Shown here: positions 46,302-56,460 of the stretch, in pieces | How positions within the stretch are numbered: the first letter of the stretch is position 1 | Layout of the letters: each line of letters opens with the position of its first letter | Source of the DNA: Apibacter muscae | GTDB taxonomy: Bacteria; Bacteroidota; Bacteroidia; Flavobacteriales; Weeksellaceae | Length of the DNA stretch: 64,000 bases | Direction of reading: 5' to 3' | Assembly (NCBI RefSeq): GCF_007845635.1 | Contig: NZ_SELG01000035.1 | Location: 61,863-125,862 of the forward strand | Notes under the pieces: model-generated | Database searches by the model: none | What the model saw: the letters and a program-made list of their open reading frames with translations, nothing else | Told to the model about the DNA's origin: nothing | Program-made: the position numbers and the translations under genes

Positions 46302-49300
46302 TTAATAAGTTATCATTCTTTTTACCAAAGTGCCTTTGGAGGTTTCCAGCACAATAATGTATACCGAAGACCCTAAGTTAAGGAGATGATACATTTCTTC
46401 ATATTCTGATTTACCTTGTATTTTTCTTTCATCAAACAATTGTCCGTTAGTATTAAAAACACGTAGTACTACAGGGCTTTCTTCAGATAGTTTTACTAAA
46501 ATTTTAAATTCACCTTGATTGGGATTGGGGGTTAGTGTAAATTCTTTGATCAATGGATTTTGGGTAGTTCCCGGATTGGGTAAAGATTTGCTTTGTTCTA
46601 CAATTATATTTTTTTCAAAATATTGAGAACATTCTCCCTGAGTAGAAGTCAATCCAATGATATAATTTCCCTCTTTTGGAAAGTTTAAAGAGATTTGTTG
46701 ATCTTCCTGATTATTTATTTTTACGGTGTTAGGCACCCACCATTGAGTAGTCTCTCCTTGTGGACGACTTACATTTACAAGTATTACTTCTTCTCCTACG
46801 TAGGCTTGGGTCGCTAACAAAAATTCAGCATCTATATCTACATTAGAACGATAAATATTTATTTCATCTGTAACTATACATCCTTGCTCTGTGATTGCCG
46901 TAACTCTATAGTTTCCCGGGTCTGTAAGAGTTACCTGGGCAGATGGTGAAGAAAAACCGTTAGAAGATTCCCAGCTGTATGTGGCTGGTATTCCCTCTAG
47001 GGTAGCGTCTAAATCTAATGATTGCCCATTACATAATACTTTATTTCCACCTAAATTAATTTTATATTCTTCTGGATTTTGTATTTCTATTGGTTTAATC
47101 GCTATGCAACCTCTGGCATCTGTAACGGTCAGGGTATAAATTCCTTGAGAAAGATGATCTATGGATGCATGGGTATCTCCTGTATTCCAAAGATATTGGT
47201 AGGGAGCTACTCCCCCGGTAACTTGTACATGGATAGAACCGTTATTTCCTCCATAACAAGTGGGATTTTCTATACTTTCTTCGATAACTATCTCCCCAGG
47301 TTGTTGCAATACAATACTTCCTTCTACCCTACAACCTGCGGCATCTGTAATTATTACTTTGTACACTCCCGCAATTAAATGATTAATTTGTGGTTCTGTA
47401 GACCCTGTTGTCCATTCATAGCTATAAGGAGCTACCCCTCCCAGTGGAATGGCTTTTATAAAACCGTTATTCCCCGGATAACAGGTAATATCTTCTTTTT
47501 CAAAAGATAGGGTTAATGGTTCCGGTTGATGTAAGTAAAAAATTTCGTCTTTTTGTTCTGCCAATTCATTATTTATATATTCTCCTAAAATAATTCCGTT
47601 GGCATCTTTTACATTAAAGGCATAATTACCATCGGAAAGATAGTAAGCCACTGAAGTTTCTTCTTGATCGGATTGGGTGGTAATTATTTGCCATTGATTC
47701 TCCGTTTGTTTTTTCCATGTATAAGTATACGGTTTAACTCCACCACTTACTTTTGCCTGCAAACGTCCGTTTTGAGATTCATCTCTTTGTCCATCCCTAG
47801 GATCGTTATCGGTTTCATCTCCATACTCATTTCCTACATTGCAGGAAATAGGAGTATTTAAGGTAATTTTTGCTACTATAGGGTCTGGCTGTGACAAAAT
47901 AAATTCCGATTCAAAAACTGTACAGGAAGCTTGATCTGTTGCTCCTTCATAATTGGCATCGGTTACTGTAAGTGTATACTTTCCTGCCGGTGCTCCTTTT
48001 AAGGTTATAAACCAACCTTCATTTCCTTCATAAGTGGCTGATTCTACATGGGTCCAAACAGTGCCATCTTGATAAGTCCATGTATAATTATATAATTTTG
48101 AATTATTATAGGGGGTACCTCCGGTAATCTGTGCTGTTATAGTACCATTGGTAAAACCAAAAGCTGAAGGCTCTTTGTAATCTACATATGCTATATTTAC
48201 GGGTTTTTCAGGTTCGGTTATAATTGCCGTTTGTAGGATTATTTGCCCTAAACCTATAATATTTCCTTGTGTATTTTTTATTAATTCCCGGGCATAGCAT
48301 TCATGGGTATCTTTTACTTGAATTTTATATTCTCCGGGTAATAAATGGGAGATTTGCGTTTTTACTCCTGTTAAAAAAGGAATCCATTCGGAAATGGTTC
48401 CATCGGGATATTCTATTTGATACAGATAGCTCCCCTGCCCTCCTTGCGCTATAATTTCTATAACACCGTCTTGTCCTCCTTTGCAATACACTGGAGTAAT
48501 TTTGGTTTGAAAAGTTACCGGTGCAGGTTTCTGAATGGTTAATAATACAGAATGGTTGGAACCATCCGTATAAGTAGGAAAGCCTTTATAAAAACCTACT
48601 AATTGTACGCGGTAATCTCCTGGTGGGAGATTATCAAATGCAGTATTTTCTTCATTTAATTCACGGAGATTCTCATGAGAAGCATAAAATTCATAAAAAT
48701 TTCCTGCTAAAGATTTTTTCTGGAGAGTTAAATTTATAGTTTCATTTTCTTGCAATTGTCTATCAAAAGTTAATTTTACACTTCCGTCTGTTTGGTCAAA
48801 ACAAGAAGTATTCGCTACATTTGTTTTAGTAATATGTGGAGAGGAAAGTCTAATTGAATACTCCAATACGTTAGATTGAACTAAAGGGGGTAAATTTCCA
48901 TATTTATAAGCTGTAGTTCTAAAATAAACTTTCTTATTTATATAGTTTTCCACCTGATTACCTAAAATATCTGTTGCAGAAATATCTAACAACGAACGTC
49001 CTGCATATTGAGGTAATGAAATCCATGATTTTGCATCTAAACTATATTCCCAATTGTATTCTTCGGCATCAAAACCTTTAGGAGCATAAATTTTAATCTT
49101 ATCTATTATTGGTAATAGAGTAGATAAAGAATTCTCTCTCTTCAAAACTAGATCAGGTAGAATATCTATTACCCCCGTGCAATAACCATTTCTATATGCA
49201 GGAGAATATATATTCTTTACAAAGTCCATTAATACCGGATATTGTTCATTCCACACAATATTATTACTATTTCTTAACAATGATCTTCCTGTTTTCATAT

Positions 49301-49748
49301 CACCATAAGAAATAGTAGTTCCGACTTGATTATTATTATAACTTGGCTGGCCGGTTGCACCTCTTCCAGATGGGTAATAAACACTCCAATATCTTATACC
49401 ACAAGACCTCCTTCTTTTTGGGGCATAGGGTCCACAAATACCATCATTTTTTGATTGATTTCGATCTATCCCAAAAGCAGTTAATGTAACAATTCTATTT
49501 TGGCTGGAAAATCGTAATTGATTAGGAATACCTAAAGGAGAGGAACCATCTCCCACTTGCAACCATAAAAATTCATATTCTTCACCATTTTGATGGTATA
49601 CACGTATATAAAATTCACCACCTTCATCGCCATAACGAACATAGTTTATTCCATCTATGGTTGTCGTTAATATGTATTGCCCAATATCTTGTTGAGACCA
49701 AATAATTTTAAAAATTAATAAACAAAAGAATAAAAGTAATTTTTTCAT
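46302..49748 (-). CDS. Large surface protein with SprB-type repeats and T9SS type A sorting domain
   Basis: 1148 aa with signal peptide (mature QQDIG). The middle contains repeated units of about 70-90 residues, of the form CxGxxDGxIxxxxxGGxxPYxYxW...GxYxVxVTDxxGC (for example ITCYPGNNGFIKAIPLGGV and CYGGNNGSIHVQVTGGVAPY), as in SprB and other adhesins. A PKD-like region precedes the end. The last 85 residues (FTLTPNPNQGEFKILVKL ... YIIVLETSKGTLVKRMITY) are a type A T9SS C-terminal domain, so the protein is sent across the outer membrane by the type IX system and probably attached to the surface. Second and third in the order are the 689-aa and this gene; only 2 bp separate them. Confidence 0.85.
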   Translation of the reverse strand: MKKLLLFFCLLIFKIIWSQQDIGQYILTTTIDGINYVRYGDEGGEFYIRVYHQNGEEYEFLWLQVGDGSSPLGIPNQLRFSSQNRIVTLTAFGIDRNQSKNDGICGPYAPKRRRSCGIRYWSVYYPSGRGATGQPSYNNNQVGTTISYGDMKTGRSLLRNSNNIVWNEQYPVLMDFVKNIYSPAYRNGYCTGVIDILPDLVLKRENSLSTLLPIIDKIKIYAPKGFDAEEYNWEYSLDAKSWISLPQYAGRSLLDISATDILGNQVENYINKKVYFRTTAYKYGNLPPLVQSNVLEYSIRLSSPHITKTNVANTSCFDQTDGSVKLTFDRQLQENETINLTLQKKSLAGNFYEFYASHENLRELNEENTAFDNLPPGDYRVQLVGFYKGFPTYTDGSNHSVLLTIQKPAPVTFQTKITPVYCKGGQDGVIEIIAQGGQGSYLYQIEYPDGTISEWIPFLTGVKTQISHLLPGEYKIQVKDTHECYARELIKNTQGNIIGLGQIILQTAIITEPEKPVNIAYVDYKEPSAFGFTNGTITAQITGGTPYNNSKLYNYTWTYQDGTVWTHVESATYEGNEGWFITLKGAPAGKYTLTVTDANYEGATDQASCTVFESEFILSQPDPIVAKITLNTPISCNVGNEYGDETDNDPRDGQRDESQNGRLQAKVSGGVKPYTYTWKKQTENQWQIITTQSDQEETSVAYYLSDGNYAFNVKDANGIILGEYINNELAEQKDEIFYLHQPEPLTLSFEKEDITCYPGNNGFIKAIPLGGVAPYSYEWTTGSTEPQINHLIAGVYKVIITDAAGCRVEGSIVLQQPGEIVIEESIENPTCYGGNNGSIHVQVTGGVAPYQYLWNTGDTHASIDHLSQGIYTLTVTDARGCIAIKPIEIQNPEEYKINLGGNKVLCNGQSLDLDATLEGIPATYSWESSNGFSSPSAQVTLTDPGNYRVTAITEQGCIVTDEINIYRSNVDIDAEFLLATQAYVGEEVILVNVSRPQGETTQWWVPNTVKINNQEDQQISLNFPKEGNYIIGLTSTQGECSQYFEKNIIVEQSKSLPNPGTTQNPLIKEFTLTPNPNQGEFKILVKLSEESPVVLRVFNTNGQLFDERKIQGKSEYEEMYHLLNLGSSVYIIVLETSKGTLVKRMITY

Positions 49749-49750
49749 AG

Positions 49751-51820
49751 TTAGTAAGTTATTTCAATTGTTTTTACGTTAGAAAATGCTCCATTGGATA
49801 AAATGGCTCTTATATAATAAGTATAAGTTTTCCCTGGATATATTTGTGTATCTACTACTCGTGTAAATTTTCCGGGTAACACTTTCCAGGTAGTAGGTTC
49901 TGTAGCTTCGTCTTTTTTATATAGGGTAAATTCTACTATTTCCACTTTTTTATTATTTTCTATACTCCAAAATAGTTCAATGTACTTTTTCTCCCTATTT
50001 ACTATTGGGGTAATTTCATTTATTATGTTTTCCGGTAAAAGATTGATAACCTTCAAAGTTAGTTCAGGCGAAACCGCTTCTAATTTTTGGTTGTTTACTG
50101 CTTTTAATCTATATACATATTGTTTATTTGGTTGTGCTTTTTCATCTATGAAATTTTGCAGTGTATCTTTAGTCTGAAAAATTATATCCCAGTTTATTTC
50201 TTCTTCTTTTCTTCTTTCTAACAATAGGGTTATTCCGTCTTCTGTAGGAGTAATCCAGCTAAGGTTTACCTTTCCATCTTCTATTTTATACGAACTGAAA
50301 ACAGGGGATGTCGGAGGAATTAGTTTAGGTTTTTCAACAACTAAGGTTTCTGAATAATCTGAATTATTAAATCGTTGGTCAACAGCCACCAATCGATAAT
50401 ATACTTTAGGATTTAGGGAAGCTACTTGTACGGAATCTATAAACAAATTTTCTTTGATGGGTGATACGGTAATTTGAGAAAATTCTTCACCTTCTATATT
50501 TGCCCTAAATATTCTATATCCTAATACATCTTTTTCTTGATTAGGTTCCCAGGTTATTTTTACTACTCCTAAACTATCAATCGTTCCTTTTAGACCAATG
50601 GGAGAAACCGGGGGAATAGAATCTATGGGTTGTATGAAGGTGGAATAGGAAGTAGCTTTCTGATTAGGTGCTTTTCCCACCGCCGTAATAGTTAGATAAT
50701 TGGTGGGTTGTAAATCTGAATAGGTTATTTTTCTCTGATATACCGGAATGTTATCTGCAATTACTATATAGGGTCCTTGATCGGTAGAGGATCTATTTAA
50801 TTGAAATTTTTCAATATCCTTCTCAGATTCTTTGGGGAATTCCCATTCTATAACAGCTTCATTTTCGTTTGTGGTAAACTCATAGCTGGTTATTGCCGGA
50901 GTATTTTGTAAACTTGATACACCGGAACCCGAAACTATTTTAGAATTTTCGCCTTTTTCTCCGAATGGAGATATACCATACACTCTGTAATAATATTTTC
51001 GATCGTTTTGTGCCAAGGTATCTATATAATACATTCTTTTTGCGGGCGAATCAGACGTATCGTAGACATTGACCAAAGGTGTTTCACTTAAATCTTTAAA
51101 ATTTATTCCATCTTCGGATTTTTGAATATTGTATGTGGTGTATATATCTTTATACATTTGATATTCCCAAGTAAGTAGTACGCTTTTGTCTTGCCCTAGG
51201 ATTGCAATATCCGTTGGGGCTGGTAAGGGATGATAATTGGAAGGATTACCAATTACTGAATTTCCTTTTATTCTAGCCACATCTTCAGGAACTGCGGTCT
51301 TAATTTTATAAATATATACTTCTCCTTTTTTTATTTCTTTATCTATATAACCCCACCCGGCTTTTACTGCAGCCGCAAAATTCATATCCGCAGCAAGTAA
51401 ACTAAAGGAATACCTTTGCTCTAGTTCTTCTGAAAGGTTAACTATATCTGCTAATTTACCGCTACTTCCTGCTTCTACTAAAAAGCTTTCTCCGTATAGT
51501 CCTTGTGCAATTATGGCTGCATTATCATCTTCCATAACCATTTTCTCCCAACTAGATAATGGCTCTGCTTTTATTAATTTCTCCTGAATAAACTTAGGTT
51601 TTGATAGAATTTTACCCTCTTTCGAGAAAAGATATTTTTCTAAAATATAACCAAACTCATTGGCTTTTTGCCAAGCCATAGGCTGATCTACTGCCCATCG
51701 TAACAAAATCTGATCGGATTGCTCTCGAACTATCATTCGTAAGGATGCTTCTTTCTTTTCTTGAGCAGAAATTAATATTACAGACAATATAGCTAGAATT
51801 GAAAAGATAATTTTTTTCAT
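49751..51820 (-). CDS. Secreted fibronectin type III repeat protein
   Basis: 689 aa with signal peptide (ending VILISA, mature QEKK). Several fibronectin-III-like repeats follow from about residue 205: PAPTDIAILGQDKSVLLTWE, PPVSPIGLKGTIDSLGVVKI and PPTSPVFSSYKIEDGKVNLS each begin a module, with Tyr-x-Tyr strands such as YYYRVYGIS and YVYRLKAVN. The first 200 residues are specific to this protein. No sorting domain is visible. The ATG directly abuts the stop codon of the 1534-aa gene. A surface scaffold role is likely by composition. Confidence 0.75.
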   Translation of the reverse strand: MKKIIFSILAILSVILISAQEKKEASLRMIVREQSDQILLRWAVDQPMAWQKANEFGYILEKYLFSKEGKILSKPKFIQEKLIKAEPLSSWEKMVMEDDNAAIIAQGLYGESFLVEAGSSGKLADIVNLSEELEQRYSFSLLAADMNFAAAVKAGWGYIDKEIKKGEVYIYKIKTAVPEDVARIKGNSVIGNPSNYHPLPAPTDIAILGQDKSVLLTWEYQMYKDIYTTYNIQKSEDGINFKDLSETPLVNVYDTSDSPAKRMYYIDTLAQNDRKYYYRVYGISPFGEKGENSKIVSGSGVSSLQNTPAITSYEFTTNENEAVIEWEFPKESEKDIEKFQLNRSSTDQGPYIVIADNIPVYQRKITYSDLQPTNYLTITAVGKAPNQKATSYSTFIQPIDSIPPVSPIGLKGTIDSLGVVKITWEPNQEKDVLGYRIFRANIEGEEFSQITVSPIKENLFIDSVQVASLNPKVYYRLVAVDQRFNNSDYSETLVVEKPKLIPPTSPVFSSYKIEDGKVNLSWITPTEDGITLLLERRKEEEINWDIIFQTKDTLQNFIDEKAQPNKQYVYRLKAVNNQKLEAVSPELTLKVINLLPENIINEITPIVNREKKYIELFWSIENNKKVEIVEFTLYKKDEATEPTTWKVLPGKFTRVVDTQIYPGKTYTYYIRAILSNGAFSNVKTIEITY

Positions 51821-54800
51821 TTAGTTAGACTTTATTCTATTTTTAAAGTTGATAGTTTCTTGAGTTCCTAAAATTCCTCCTGGAAGCCTGTATTTAAGAA
51901 TTATTCGGTAATTTCCTTCTCTAATAAATTTATAGTCTGCCTTCATTAGGTTTAGTATAGAGCTATTTTCCGGTAATTTTCCATCTACATAATCATTCAC
52001 TATCTGTCCCAATAAATCTACCCAGTCCAATTTATATTGATAAGGTAGGTTATATTTATAAGGAAAAGTACTTCTGGTCCATTCGGAATTAATGCCATAC
52101 TCTATATAGGTAAGATAATCGCTATAAATAGGTAGAGACTTGGAGGGAGGAACCCCTAATTCATGAGTATCTCTATTTTTTATAAAATATTTATTCGCTA
52201 ATGGATATCCTTGATACAGGTATGGATAAATGTCTTTTTTATAATATTCGTCTTCTAGTATTGCTTCTGCCAATAGTGTTGGAATATTTTCTGTATACTC
52301 ACTACCTGTTAATTCAACCCAATCAAAATTTTCGTGATCTTTAATTTTGTTCGTTAGATAGATAACATCTGAATAAATTTTATCCCAGTTGTATGAAGTA
52401 ACCGTTAAAGAATTTATTTTACTTTTCAAAGTTTTGTATTGAGAAGTTGAAAATTTATAAGACAGCCTTTCAATTTCTCCTTCTTTAGATTTACTTTCTG
52501 CCTGATTTTGTTTAATCTCTACCGTATTATCTTCATCTTCCATACTTTCTTGCTTGTAAACAACCTCTTTTTCATTCGCATTTTTGGAAGATTTTTTAAG
52601 ATTACTTACTAAGAGGAATTGATAAGTTTGTGATTGTTTCATCTTGGGCAGCGTATAATTAATTCTATTATCTCCTACCATATATTCAAAATCAGTTTTA
52701 AGCTGATTTCCCTCGCTATCCACTAATCGTAAAGTACTTTGCCATTGTTTGTCGTCAAACAAATAGCTTTGTCCTCGTTTTAATTGTATGTACCCTTGTT
52801 TATATTCGTCCGTAAAAAAATATTTCTGGTCAATAACAGGGTATGAATACTGTATATTTTGTAAAGGTATTATCTCCGGAGCTCCCCCTGTAGTGAAAGT
52901 TCTTTCCTCCATTTCTACCGCTTTTTTTCCATCTACGATCAAAGGCTGAAATATTCCATTTTTTTTCTCCATGAAACTTACCTGCACTTTAGCAGTAAGC
53001 AATGTATTGGGAGGTAAAATTTCTTTAGAGATAAAATTTACTTTATCTTTATAATCACTCCACTCAATTTTCCCTTCTATTTCTTGACCTGCATTAAATA
53101 CTTTAAATTGATCTAAAAATATTTTATAGGTTTTATCTCCATCTTCTTCGGGAATCAACAATTCTTCACCAACTTTCATTGCAAATGTTGCTTGAGGTAT
53201 TGCAAATACATCCGTTTCACTATTGTTATCAGGGGATAAATCTGCAATCATTTTAATCCCACCAATAGGATATTTCTCTGCAAATTCGCAATCTTCTCCT
53301 AAAGTTATTTTAAACCTAAATTTTCCTTTAATTAGTCCTCCTAAAAGATTATATTGTCCTCCTAAATAACCCCGCATCCAAACTGGGTTAGGGGCCTTTG
53401 CTTGAAATAGAGCCGCAGCACCCGCTTTTATAATTGGTATTTTTTTCTTAATAAAGAATAGCTTTATTCGAATTCCTAATTCTCCTTGTAAATAGGCATA
53501 AGCCTGACCGTTAGCATACCATCCATTAATCCCTGCTTGTTTTCCTGTATTTATACACTGTGCATCTCCATAATCTCGAAGCATAATATCAAAGCCTCCT
53601 CCTGCTACAAATCTTGCATAGAAAGCTAAAAAACGCATATCGCCTGTATCTAAACTAAAATCTGTTCCGAAAGCAAATCCTCTCCCTAAAGACAAAGCAT
53701 TCTCATCTCTCATATAGCGGAGACGTTCTGTATCAGTCCCTAAAATACGTGATACCATTGGAGGAGGGGGAGGACTTTCTTCTAAACGGTCTCCTATCAT
53801 TAAATATCCACCCGTATTAATTGAAACCGGACCCACCCCTAATTTAATTCCTAACCTATCACTTGGCCTTCCTAAATAAGCATACCATTCGTTAGGAGAA
53901 ATATGCATTACTCCTAGTCCAGCTCTATGGTTGGATCCTCTACCCGTTAACATTCCTGCAACATTTACATAAGTTTCCAACTCTGCGTGGAATGTGTTAT
54001 TAACAAAATCTTGCTGCATTCCGAATTTGATTTGGATACTCGAAGAACTTTTATCGTCATTAGGATAATCATTTTTAGCTATATCTAAAAGATTCCTTAT
54101 TTTTTGATTACCTACCATTTGATTAACAATTTTTGAATTTTCGACTTTGCTAATTCCTGTTTTATCTTTCACTAGGGTGTGGAGATTAGACTTTAATTTG
54201 GATAGTTTATAATCATATTTATCGAAATTCATTGCGCTGGCACTTCCATAAAAACCAATTTCTTTTACACCTCCATTATTATTAAATAATATTTCAAAAC
54301 CTGCACTTCCTTGTATTGCTTTCTTAGATGCTATGTTTAAGGCTACTGCTGCTTTAACACCTAATCCAATATTTTCATCAGGGATATAGGTTAGTCCTGA
54401 ATCTAAAGAAGTTGTGTTATCTACGCTCCTTTTCATTTTATAGGAAGCTCCTCCGGCAAAACCTGATAAATTAATTGCGCCTACTCCTAAATTTAAATTT
54501 TCTATTGCAGCGTCAACCATCCAATATCGGTAACTTGTACTTCCGAAAATAGCATTGCTTGTTATAGGACCAAAACTTCCAAAGGTTGCCTGTAAAGAAG
54601 ACTTAAAACCATCTCCATAAATCCTATCATTCTCCATAATTTCTAAATTTCCAGTCAATTTAAGCGCTCCCATATCTGCTTTTAATGCAATAGTCCCTAC
54701 TTCGATTCCTTTAAAACTCCATTTCTGCTTTCTGTTATATTCTTCAAATTCACCTAAGATTGAAAGTCTTGTGAATCCTGAAAATTCACTCTTCTGTGTA

Positions 54801-56425
54801 TCTCCCATTAAATTTATTCGAATACCAAAGTATAGGTTTGCTTCATCCTTATTTGTTGTTATTCCCATTTCAGAAATTGTTATAGGGAAATTCATAAATT
54901 TTCTATCTCCTATATGCTTATACCCCATATAATCAACTGCAAACAAAGGTGCCTCTGTCTGCAACTGAAGATTCTGGAAAACAATTCCCTCAAAGCTAAT
55001 TTTTTCTTTATTAGAATTTTCTTTTAACTCTTTAATAACTAAATCTCCATGAAGTACTGCCTTGGGTCTAAATTCTCCTTCTTTTACTTTCAATTCTACA
55101 TAACTATTGGGCTCTAAATGACCTTTGGCTTTCCATATGCTAAAATCTACAATTGTATCATTCTTAACTGAAATAAGGTATTCTTTTTGTGAAATTATTC
55201 CTACATATGATAAGCTTACTTTACTTGAATCTTTTTCTTGCTTAGAAACTGGCAATAGTATCTTTCCATTAAATTCTGCCCCTACTAATGAGTTAGCGGC
55301 TAAATTAATCCCTATATGATCTACTGAATAAGCCCAGGCTTTTTCTTTATTAGTTATACCTTCTTTGAGCGGTATAAGATTATCTGCATAAAAATCTCCT
55401 GAAACTCCGTAATTATCAATAATGAGATTATGAGAGCCAAACGCTACCCTTTTTTTATCCTTTACCGTTTGAGTAGTCATAAATTCTTTTGGCATTCTCA
55501 CTTCTACAGTTTCAACATAGACACCTCTCCAAGAATTTGTACTTGGGATAAGTAAATTATTGTTATAGTAGTAATCTGGAAATTTAACTGAAGGACTATT
55601 TCTAACATCACTTAAATCTAAAACGGCTCTATTCACATAGAATTGAAAATTTCCATCATAATTATATTTATTTCTTTTTTCTTTCAATACGAAAGGTTGA
55701 ATACTTACTTCCAATAGCATATCGTTCCAATCAGAAACAACCGTTTGAAATTCTCCTTTTACCCTATTAGGTACAGATTTTTTATAGGTTCCTAATTCAT
55801 TAGTTTGTGATATTGTAATTTCTTTTTTATTTTCATCTACCTCACCATTAGACTCTATGGGCAAAATAAGATCTCTAGAAAATTCAACGGTTCCAGATAC
55901 TCCTAATTCTTTAATACCATCACAGTTAACTGTTAAATAAGTAAGTCCTTGTATATATCCTTTTTTATAATCTAATCCACCTCTTAAATTAATTAACCAT
56001 TTATTACCAGTAAAGGGTATATTAATATCTCCTAAAAGAACTAATTTAACATCTCCCATAATTCCACCATCATGTGAAATTTTAACTTTATCTGCTCCAA
56101 AAAATAGTTCATAAGGCTTACCCTTAGCATCAGTTTGAGGTAATCTAACTCTTGCAAATAAGGTTACTTCTGCATATTCCGAATATACAGTTGCATTAAT
56201 AATCCCCAATGCTGCTTGCATATTACTTCCTTTATCCCCAAAAGTATACTTAATACCTACCGGCAACTCTTGTATATCCTCACTAGAAAAATTATTTATC
56301 CATGAGTCGTTTTTTTCAACTAATGAAAATGTATTTTTTGCTTCAGAATTTGAATTTAGATTTTGGGCATAAAAAAATTGAAGAAATAATAAATTAGCTA
56401 TTAAATAGATAATCTTTTTTTTCAT
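51821..56425 (-). CDS. Very large secreted or envelope protein, first gene of the TANFOR operon
   Basis: 1534 aa with signal peptide (MKKKIIYLIANLLFLQFFYA, mature QNLN). Long regions are rich in beta-strands with Gly and amphipathic patterns (LNLGVGAINLSGFAGGASY, KLGVGPVSINTGGYLMIGD, GELGIRIKLFFIKKKIPI), suggesting an extended beta structure or barrel-like parts. A five-proline stretch lies at 885-889. Near 1090-1200 is an Ig-like module (FKVFNAGQEIEGKIEWSDY ... RTFTTGGAPEIIPL). I do not recognise a named family. The operon promoter box is about 28 bases upstream. Its fixed place beside FN3, SprB, PKD, barrel and TANFOR genes argues that these proteins act together. Confidence 0.7.
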   Translation of the reverse strand: MKKKIIYLIANLLFLQFFYAQNLNSNSEAKNTFSLVEKNDSWINNFSSEDIQELPVGIKYTFGDKGSNMQAALGIINATVYSEYAEVTLFARVRLPQTDAKGKPYELFFGADKVKISHDGGIMGDVKLVLLGDINIPFTGNKWLINLRGGLDYKKGYIQGLTYLTVNCDGIKELGVSGTVEFSRDLILPIESNGEVDENKKEITISQTNELGTYKKSVPNRVKGEFQTVVSDWNDMLLEVSIQPFVLKEKRNKYNYDGNFQFYVNRAVLDLSDVRNSPSVKFPDYYYNNNLLIPSTNSWRGVYVETVEVRMPKEFMTTQTVKDKKRVAFGSHNLIIDNYGVSGDFYADNLIPLKEGITNKEKAWAYSVDHIGINLAANSLVGAEFNGKILLPVSKQEKDSSKVSLSYVGIISQKEYLISVKNDTIVDFSIWKAKGHLEPNSYVELKVKEGEFRPKAVLHGDLVIKELKENSNKEKISFEGIVFQNLQLQTEAPLFAVDYMGYKHIGDRKFMNFPITISEMGITTNKDEANLYFGIRINLMGDTQKSEFSGFTRLSILGEFEEYNRKQKWSFKGIEVGTIALKADMGALKLTGNLEIMENDRIYGDGFKSSLQATFGSFGPITSNAIFGSTSYRYWMVDAAIENLNLGVGAINLSGFAGGASYKMKRSVDNTTSLDSGLTYIPDENIGLGVKAAVALNIASKKAIQGSAGFEILFNNNGGVKEIGFYGSASAMNFDKYDYKLSKLKSNLHTLVKDKTGISKVENSKIVNQMVGNQKIRNLLDIAKNDYPNDDKSSSSIQIKFGMQQDFVNNTFHAELETYVNVAGMLTGRGSNHRAGLGVMHISPNEWYAYLGRPSDRLGIKLGVGPVSINTGGYLMIGDRLEESPPPPPMVSRILGTDTERLRYMRDENALSLGRGFAFGTDFSLDTGDMRFLAFYARFVAGGGFDIMLRDYGDAQCINTGKQAGINGWYANGQAYAYLQGELGIRIKLFFIKKKIPIIKAGAAALFQAKAPNPVWMRGYLGGQYNLLGGLIKGKFRFKITLGEDCEFAEKYPIGGIKMIADLSPDNNSETDVFAIPQATFAMKVGEELLIPEEDGDKTYKIFLDQFKVFNAGQEIEGKIEWSDYKDKVNFISKEILPPNTLLTAKVQVSFMEKKNGIFQPLIVDGKKAVEMEERTFTTGGAPEIIPLQNIQYSYPVIDQKYFFTDEYKQGYIQLKRGQSYLFDDKQWQSTLRLVDSEGNQLKTDFEYMVGDNRINYTLPKMKQSQTYQFLLVSNLKKSSKNANEKEVVYKQESMEDEDNTVEIKQNQAESKSKEGEIERLSYKFSTSQYKTLKSKINSLTVTSYNWDKIYSDVIYLTNKIKDHENFDWVELTGSEYTENIPTLLAEAILEDEYYKKDIYPYLYQGYPLANKYFIKNRDTHELGVPPSKSLPIYSDYLTYIEYGINSEWTRSTFPYKYNLPYQYKLDWVDLLGQIVNDYVDGKLPENSSILNLMKADYKFIREGNYRIILKYRLPGGILGTQETINFKNRIKSN

Positions 56426-56452
56426 AGTGTGAATAGTTAGTTATAGTAGCCG

Positions 56453-56460
56453 CAAATATA
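56453..56460 (-). promoter_or_regulatory. TAnnTTTG promoter box for the TANFOR operon
   Basis: Reads TATATTTG on the minus strand, 28 bases before the start of the 1534-aa gene. The following genes are spaced 0-48 bp apart, so this may drive all seven genes down to 37709. Confidence 0.55.

Noticed and set aside
37709..56425. Contractile injection system (eCIS/T6SS) for the large operon
   Set aside because: No sheath, tube, baseplate, spike or AAA+ ATPase gene is present; the proteins are signal-peptide-bearing adhesin-like and barrel proteins.
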